Source of the DNA: an uncultured Lachnospiraceae bacterium
GTDB lineage: Bacteria; Bacillota; Clostridia; Lachnospirales; Lachnospiraceae
Direction of reading: 5' to 3'
Assembly: GCA_910577735.1 (NCBI GenBank)
Contig: CAJTOO010000006.1
Span: 62,001 to 126,000, forward strand
Length of the DNA: 64,000 bases
Part shown: one piece after another, positions 59,312-64,000 of the stretch
How the letters are laid out: each line of letters opens with the position of its first letter
How positions within the stretch are numbered: the first letter of the stretch is position 1
Made by a program: the position numbers and the translations under genes
The notes under the pieces: generated by a model
Databases searched by the model: none
The model's input: only the letters and a program-made list of their open reading frames with translations
Told to the model about the DNA's origin: nothing

Positions 59312-60145
59312 ATGATGTTGATTCTGCGCACGTTATTAGAAAACCAGCTTTCACAAAACAGAGCGCTCACAGCGGAGCACGGCCTCTCTTTTCTGGTAGA
59401 GACAGAGGGAAAGAAGATTCTGTTTGACTGCAGTGCAGGTAGTGCGGCACGCAAAAATGCCAGGAAGATGAATGTTTCCGTGAAGGATGTGGATTACGTG
59501 GTATTGAGCCACAGCCATTATGACCATGCGGGCGGCTATCCGGATATGGTGAAACATGGCGTCAAGGCGCCGCTTGTCACCGGCCCCCATTTCTTTGAAG
59601 ATAAATATGCTTCAGAGGGCGGCAAATATGTGTACCTGGGCTGTGGATTCGGCCAGGAACTGTTACGGAAGAATAAAATAAAACACCAGGTCTGCGAGAA
59701 GGACATCATGCTTTTTGAGGGCTGTTATGTGGTGGGCGCTTTTGAGAAAAAATATGAGTTTGAAAAGATTCCGCCGCGCTTTGTGAAAGAGACCACGGCG
59801 GGGATGGTAGCGGATGATTTCGCGGATGAGGTCTGTCTGGTGATAGAAAGCGGCAATGGCCTGGTGGTCATTGTGGGATGCAGCCATCCCGGCATCTTAA
59901 ATATGGTAGAGACGGTGAGAGAGCGGTTTGGAAGAGAGGTCTGTGCAGTCTTTGGGGGCTCTCATCTGGTGGAGGCGGATGAGGACAGATTGTCGGAGAC
60001 GATGGAGATTCTGCGGGATATGGGTATTGGTATCGCCGGCTTTAATCACTGTACCGGCGACGCGGCATTAAAACGCATGGGAGAGTATGAGGATGGAACG
60101 CTCTATTCCCATCTGAAAGCGGGAGACTGTATTTTCCTTCCCTGA
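59312..60145 (+). CDS. MBL-fold metallo-hydrolase (dihydropterin-type synthase-like)
   Basis: 277-residue metallo-beta-lactamase fold protein. Zinc-binding SHSHYDHAGG, GPHFFEDKYAS, a late GCSHPGILNMVETV and NHCTGDAAL. The family includes proteins annotated as beta-ribofuranosylaminobenzene 5'-phosphate-related (MJ0301-like) hydrolases, but the true substrate is unknown. Its place between glycerate kinase and GntP suggests hydrolysis of a lactone or phosphoester in the same pathway, which is an inference. An AAAGGAATGTC ribosome site precedes the ATG. Confidence 0.85.
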   Translation: MMLILRTLLENQLSQNRALTAEHGLSFLVETEGKKILFDCSAGSAARKNARKMNVSVKDVDYVVLSHSHYDHAGGYPDMVKHGVKAPLVTGPHFFEDKYASEGGKYVYLGCGFGQELLRKNKIKHQVCEKDIMLFEGCYVVGAFEKKYEFEKIPPRFVKETTAGMVADDFADEVCLVIESGNGLVVIVGCSHPGILNMVETVRERFGREVCAVFGGSHLVEADEDRLSETMEILRDMGIGIAGFNHCTGDAALKRMGEYEDGTLYSHLKAGDCIFLP

Positions 60146-60245
60146 GCGGAGGGCCCAAAAGGAAGGAAAGAGGAGGAAGAGATTCCTTTTCTTTATAGAT
60201 TAATATGTCTTATGGGGCATAAGTTTATCAAAGGAGGGTGAAAGT

Positions 60246-61586
60246 ATGTCAGCTCTATTTATGTTTGCGGTTATCATCCTGGCGGTTGTGGCCATGGTAA
60301 TTGCAATCTCAAAGTTCAAACAGCATCCGTTTCTCGTGCTGGTGGTAGTGGCAGTGGTGGTAGGTCTTGTCTGCGGGATACCCACAGAAGACGTGATCAC
60401 AACGGTCAAGAATGGTTTCGGTAACATTCTGGCCAGTATCGGTATCGTTATCCTGGCGGGTACGATCATCGGTACCATTCTGGAGAAGACAGGTGCGGCG
60501 CTTACGATGGCCAACAGTATTCTCAAGGTGGTGGGTAAGAAAAACAGTGTACTCACCATGGGTCTTACCGGTTATGTAACAGGTATCCCGGTATTTTGTG
60601 ATTCTGGTTTCGTTATTTTGAGCCCTATCTCCAGAGCGCTTGCAAGTCAGAGTAATGTGTCTTTGGCAGTTATGGCCACAGCGCTTTCCGGCGGTCTGTA
60701 TGCGACCCATTGTCTGGTTCCGCCCACGCCCGGTCCGATTGCAATGGCGGGCACACTGGAAGCAGATCTGGGACTTACGATTCTTGTAGGCCTGTTGATT
60801 TCTATTCCGGTTACGCTGGTGGCAATCATTTATGCCAAGAAAGTGGCCAGTAAGATTGACATTCCAGCGAATCCGGAGTATACCGTGGAAGAACTGATTC
60901 AGAAATATGGTAAGCTTCCGGGTACCTTACACAGCTTTTCCCCGATTCTTCTGCCGATCGTTTTGATTGCGCTTAAGTCTGTGGGTGATTTTCCCAGCGC
61001 TCCCTTTGGCAGCGGTGTGTTTAAGATGATCGTTTCCTTCATAGGTAATCCGGTTATCGCATTGATTTTAGGTGTGTTCTTAGCCATGACATTGATTCCG
61101 AAAGAGGAGAAGAAGAATACCTTGAAGTGGATCACAGAAGGTGTTACCAACTCGGCAGGTATCCTTGCTATCACGGGTGCAGGCGGTTCCTTCGGCGCTA
61201 TCTTACAGCAGCTTCCGATTGCGGATACACTGAGCGGTTCCATGATGGGTCTTGGTATTGGTATCGTGCTTCCTTTCGTGATCGCAGCACTGTTAAAGAC
61301 CGCTATGGGCGCATCCACGGTGGCTATGATCACCACATCAGCGATGATTGCGCCGATGATGGATGCATTAGGATTTACAAGTCCTATCGCAAAGGTTCTG
61401 GTTATCATGGTGATTGGAGCAGGTTCCATGACAGTATCCCACGCCAATGATTCCTATTTCTGGGTAGTATCCCAGTTCTCGGATATGGATACCAAGTCAG
61501 CTTATAAGTGTCAGACTGGTGTGACTGCGGTGATGGGTGTCACAACGCTGATCATTGTGTTCCTCTTATCCTTGTTCCTGGTGTAG
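60246..61586 (+). CDS. GntP-family gluconate/glycerate proton symporter
   Basis: 446 residues with 12 to 14 hydrophobic segments. Conserved pieces: GFGNILASIGIVILAGTIIG, TGYVTGIPVFCDSGFVIL, THCLVPPTPGPIAMAG and GAGSMTVSHANDSYFWVVSQ. Family members import gluconate, fructuronate, glycerate and related acids. An AAAGGAGGGTG ribosome site precedes the ATG. The upstream 100-base gap has no clear terminator. Confidence 0.93.
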   Translation: MSALFMFAVIILAVVAMVIAISKFKQHPFLVLVVVAVVVGLVCGIPTEDVITTVKNGFGNILASIGIVILAGTIIGTILEKTGAALTMANSILKVVGKKNSVLTMGLTGYVTGIPVFCDSGFVILSPISRALASQSNVSLAVMATALSGGLYATHCLVPPTPGPIAMAGTLEADLGLTILVGLLISIPVTLVAIIYAKKVASKIDIPANPEYTVEELIQKYGKLPGTLHSFSPILLPIVLIALKSVGDFPSAPFGSGVFKMIVSFIGNPVIALILGVFLAMTLIPKEEKKNTLKWITEGVTNSAGILAITGAGGSFGAILQQLPIADTLSGSMMGLGIGIVLPFVIAALLKTAMGASTVAMITTSAMIAPMMDALGFTSPIAKVLVIMVIGAGSMTVSHANDSYFWVVSQFSDMDTKSAYKCQTGVTAVMGVTTLIIVFLLSLFLV

Positions 61587-61614
61587 CGGTTAGCGCTAAC
61601 GCAAAGAATAATAG

Positions 61615-61648
61615 GCCCCGGAAGGATTCGTCCTTTCCGGGGTGTTTT
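61615..61648 (+). terminator. Terminator after gntP, between convergent genes
   Basis: GCCCCGGAAGGA (61615-61626), a TTCG loop, then TCCTTTCCGGGG (one bulged T) and GTTTT. A 12-base palindrome GTTAGCGCTAAC (61589-61600) lies just after the gntP stop. Confidence 0.85.
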
Positions 61649-61666
61649 CTGTGTTGTATGGCGGGA

Positions 61667-63583
61667 CTATTCACTGAGCTGCTGCTGTGCTGTATTCGGA
61701 TATTGGGAATCCGGCAGCATGGCGGTGATCAGATAGAAGGGCAGGCTGCATACCATGAAATAAACATAGCGAAATTCTGTGGCCACAGGTGTTGCGATCA
61801 GCACGGTGAAAAGAAGCGCTGCACTGGGAAGAAAGCAAGTCAGCTTCCGGTATTCCCTGCGGATGATGATGGTGCCGACACTGAAGATCATAATCCAGCA
61901 GGCCACACCCATGCTCCAGAGCGTGCCGTAGATGGGTACCATACTGCCTAACTTGATGGCGATTTCCTTACCTTTGATAACCAGGGGGCCGCCGATCAAC
62001 GGAGTGTGTGAGACGCCGTATTTGGTGGCGCTGACGCCCTCGGCTTCCGCTACCAGATAGAAGGAGTCAGGATACCAGTACCCATAGGTCTGTCTCACAT
62101 AAGCGGTGAGATAGTCTCCCGGATAACGAAGTCCCAGCTCTATCCAGAGTTTTAGAAAGTCCCCTTTGTGTTCCACCAGATAATCCTGATTGCCGGCGCG
62201 GACAAGTTCTTTGATATTATCTGCAAAAATGGGATTATACAAATCTTTGATATAGGTCAGATCCACCACGTTTTCCACCAGATTGCGCTGTCTGTCTGTC
62301 AGTTCTCTGTCGTTGCAGATGACGGCAGTGATCTGTTGCATGGGAATGCAGACAGATTCAATGAAGTCCGGCTGTTCCACATGATAAGCTTTCATCACCG
62401 GGTATTTGACAATGACGGCGGTACAAAGGATTGCAAGAAGCGCCGGGTAGAGTACTTTGGCCCGCCTGCGGTAAACAAACAGCAGAAACGGCAGAGAGAG
62501 CAGGAAGGCGTACCAGCCGTTTGAACGGAACAGGCAGATCATAATGCCTGACAGAATAAACACCGTCATTTCCCGGAACCGTATCCTGTCCTGATAGGTC
62601 AGTCGAAGGATGGTGCAGCCAAAGAGCAGGACGGCTGCCGCAAACGGAATGTCTTTCCAGATGGTGACGGCAAAGACAGCATGATAAGGAATGAGGGCAT
62701 AGAAGGCAGTGATCAGCAGCAGGATAAAAGGCCGGATCCTGTAGCTGCGCAGGGTATTTATAAAATAAGCAATGCTGCCCGAAAGCAGATACATTTGAAA
62801 CAGGGTATAGCAGGATACGGCAACGACCATATTGCCGGTCAGCGCATAGCCCATGTGGTAGAAAAAGCCAAACAGCATGGTATGCACCCAGGGGTGGTGA
62901 TTACTGTAGGGAGCTATTCCCAGTACCTGTGCAAACTGGTTGATGCTGTCAGGCGTCATGACCCCTGGATACTGGTAGAGATAGTAGGGCAGCCAGCATA
63001 TCAGGCAGAGGAAGAAGGAACACAGGGCGGTGTGATTCCTGTAGAGATTGACGAGGTTTGTAAAACCAACAGAGAACAGGCGGTATCGCCCGGTGTATGT
63101 ATAAGAGGTTTTCTGCCAGTCAGTCAGCAGAACTTTGTAAAGATTCATTTTATTGCAGGTATAGGAAAACAGGAATTTCAGCAGATAATAAAAGAGGATA
63201 ACAAACCCGCAGAATACCACAGAGAGTATGATGAAACGATACAGGCTGCTTGTGAGCCGTTCTATATAATAAGTATAATCCACCAGCATATATAACAGGG
63301 TAAAGATGACAGAAATGGTTAAGGACACATGGTTAGTGACATGGTCGGCATGTAAGATGGAAGTATCCATGGCGCTGTCTTCGATCAGTTCTCCGCGCAG
63401 GATAAGAAGCTGTCGGCCATCTAACCGGCGGCTCACATGGCGGTAGAAGAAAAATACCAGCAGAAAGAAAACAAATGTAAGGATATTGCCCGGTTCCATG
63501 CGGGCTGCTTTCATCAAAGCCCAGGTAGTCACAAAGCTCTGGAACAAATATAGTAATAAGGTAAGATTTGATTTATTTCGCAT
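61667..63583 (-). CDS. DUF6020-like polytopic membrane protein
   Basis: 638 residues from the ATG at 63583 (GGGGGAATT before it on this strand); about 12 to 13 hydrophobic segments. The block GVMTPDSINQFAQ and NHHPWVHTMLFGFFYHMGYA resembles DUF6020-type proteins of Lachnospiraceae, which share the plan of membrane glycosyltransferases using polyprenyl-linked sugars. A soluble-looking loop (about residues 415-540) precedes the last helices. Function unknown; a role in cell-surface glycan modification is an inference from the topology. Convergent with gntP. Confidence 0.8.
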   Translation of the reverse strand: MRNKSNLTLLLYLFQSFVTTWALMKAARMEPGNILTFVFFLLVFFFYRHVSRRLDGRQLLILRGELIEDSAMDTSILHADHVTNHVSLTISVIFTLLYMLVDYTYYIERLTSSLYRFIILSVVFCGFVILFYYLLKFLFSYTCNKMNLYKVLLTDWQKTSYTYTGRYRLFSVGFTNLVNLYRNHTALCSFFLCLICWLPYYLYQYPGVMTPDSINQFAQVLGIAPYSNHHPWVHTMLFGFFYHMGYALTGNMVVAVSCYTLFQMYLLSGSIAYFINTLRSYRIRPFILLLITAFYALIPYHAVFAVTIWKDIPFAAAVLLFGCTILRLTYQDRIRFREMTVFILSGIMICLFRSNGWYAFLLSLPFLLFVYRRRAKVLYPALLAILCTAVIVKYPVMKAYHVEQPDFIESVCIPMQQITAVICNDRELTDRQRNLVENVVDLTYIKDLYNPIFADNIKELVRAGNQDYLVEHKGDFLKLWIELGLRYPGDYLTAYVRQTYGYWYPDSFYLVAEAEGVSATKYGVSHTPLIGGPLVIKGKEIAIKLGSMVPIYGTLWSMGVACWIMIFSVGTIIIRREYRKLTCFLPSAALLFTVLIATPVATEFRYVYFMVCSLPFYLITAMLPDSQYPNTAQQQLSE

Positions 63584-63712
63584 AATTCCCCCTGCAGTTA
63601 AAAACACTTGACTGCTTATAGATTAATAGATATCGGCAGTTCTGTCAATTATGCAGCAGGTTTACAAAGCGCTGCCAATGCGGAAAATACGGTCATCCTT
63701 TCATGAAAGTGC

Positions 63713-63741
63713 TTGCAATAGGCAAAAATTGGTGCTATAAT
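63713..63741 (+). promoter_or_regulatory. rimP operon promoter
   Basis: TTGCAA (63713-63718), 17 bases, TATAAT (63736-63741): a near-consensus vegetative promoter. Start expected near 63748. Confidence 0.7.
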
Positions 63742-63771
63742 AGCAAAAGTATTAAGAATAGTTACTGAGAT

Positions 63772-63824
63772 AAAGAGTGGACTTGCGAGTCCACTCTTTT
63801 CAAGTCCGCGAGGCGGATTTAAAG
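63772..63824 (+). promoter_or_regulatory. Attenuator-like leader of rimP
   Basis: A perfect 12-bp stem AAAGAGTGGACT / AGTCCACTCTTT (63772-63783, 63788-63799) with loop TGCG and a T-run works as a terminator. GTGGACTTG (63777-63785) can instead pair with CAAGTCCGC (63801-63809), which would break it. A third hairpin, AAGTCCGC/GCGGATTT, ends just before the ribosome site AAAGGAG. The AAGTCCGC arm overlaps the alternative pair. Confidence 0.55.
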
Positions 63825-63834
63825 GAGTGCAGGC

Positions 63835-64000
63835 ATGTCGAAAAGAGAGATATATGAAGAGCGGACTGAGAAACTGCTGGATTCCATTGTGGAGAAATTT
63901 GGCGTGGAAGTCTATGATGTGGAGTATGTAAAGGAGGGAAAGGAGTATTATCTGCGGGTTTATATTGATAAGCCTGAGGGCGTCAATATTCTGGACTGTG
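63835..64000 (+). CDS. rimP: Ribosome maturation factor RimP (3' end outside window)
   Basis: The first 55 codons are visible and the frame runs off the window. The start MSKREIYEERTEKLLDSIVE and the following GVEVYDVEYVKEGKEYYLRV with DKPEGV fit RimP, needed for 30S subunit maturation. An AAAGGAGTGCAGGC ribosome site precedes the ATG. In Firmicutes nusA usually follows. Confidence 0.93.
   Translation, partial: MSKREIYEERTEKLLDSIVEKFGVEVYDVEYVKEGKEYYLRVYIDKPEGVNILDC

Noticed and set aside
1..64000. CRISPR array or rRNA genes
   Set aside because: No regularly spaced direct repeats and no rRNA-like sequence were seen.

Overview
The window carries a low-to-mid GC Gram-positive genome of the motile Lachnospiraceae/Clostridia type. 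This is inferred from FliY in place of a separate FliN, CheC and CheD, a PolC-type replicase, strong AGGAGG ribosome binding sites, and the gene order. That order follows the Bacillus subtilis arrangement fla/che - sigD - swrB - rpsB - tsf - pyrH - frr - uppS - cdsA - dxr - rseP - polC - rimP, with several insertions.

1-28400: a long co-directional flagellar and chemotaxis operon. It holds the hook (flgE), stator (motA, motB), C-ring (fliM, fliY), export gate (fliO, fliP, fliQ, fliR, flhB, flhA), placement GTPase/ATPase (flhF, flhG), a PilZ c-di-GMP brake, chemotaxis signalling (cheY, cheB, cheA, cheW, cheC, cheD), sigma-28 (fliA), a FapA/DUF342 protein, three poorly known membrane or small proteins and a chemoreceptor. 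A terminator followed by a sigma-A-type promoter splits the operon between flgE and flbD. A perfect palindromic terminator closes the region.

28400-53000: a housekeeping cluster for translation, lipid and isoprenoid synthesis and replication (rpsB, tsf, pyrH, frr, uppS, cdsA, dxr, rseP, ispG, polC). An accessory block of about 9 kb (30.4-39.5 kb) separates tsf from pyrH. It holds an HTH/KAP-NTPase chimera that looks decayed, a PD-(D/E)XK transposase-family nuclease, an aldo/keto reductase, an AbiEi-type antitoxin/regulator fused in frame to an ABC ATPase with an FtsX-type permease, a polysaccharide deacetylase and a bactofilin. A PP2C phosphatase and Ser/Thr kinase pair sits between rseP and ispG.

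53000-63600: a tRNA-Glu, then a carbon-utilisation block inserted between polC and rimP. It has an AraC regulator divergent from a GH36 alpha-galactosidase, then CdaR regulator - glycerate 2-kinase - metallo-beta-lactamase-fold protein - GntP permease, and a convergent polytopic DUF6020-like membrane protein. 63600-64000: a strong promoter, an attenuator-like leader and the start of rimP.

The most unusual items are the AbiEi-ABC ATPase fusion, which has a built-in internal translation start; the two near-homologous bipartite terminator hairpins bounding a 3 kb accessory segment; the SwrB-like protein; the attenuator-like rimP leader; and the tandem-repeat linker in PolC. All functions are read from sequence patterns alone; no database search was run.
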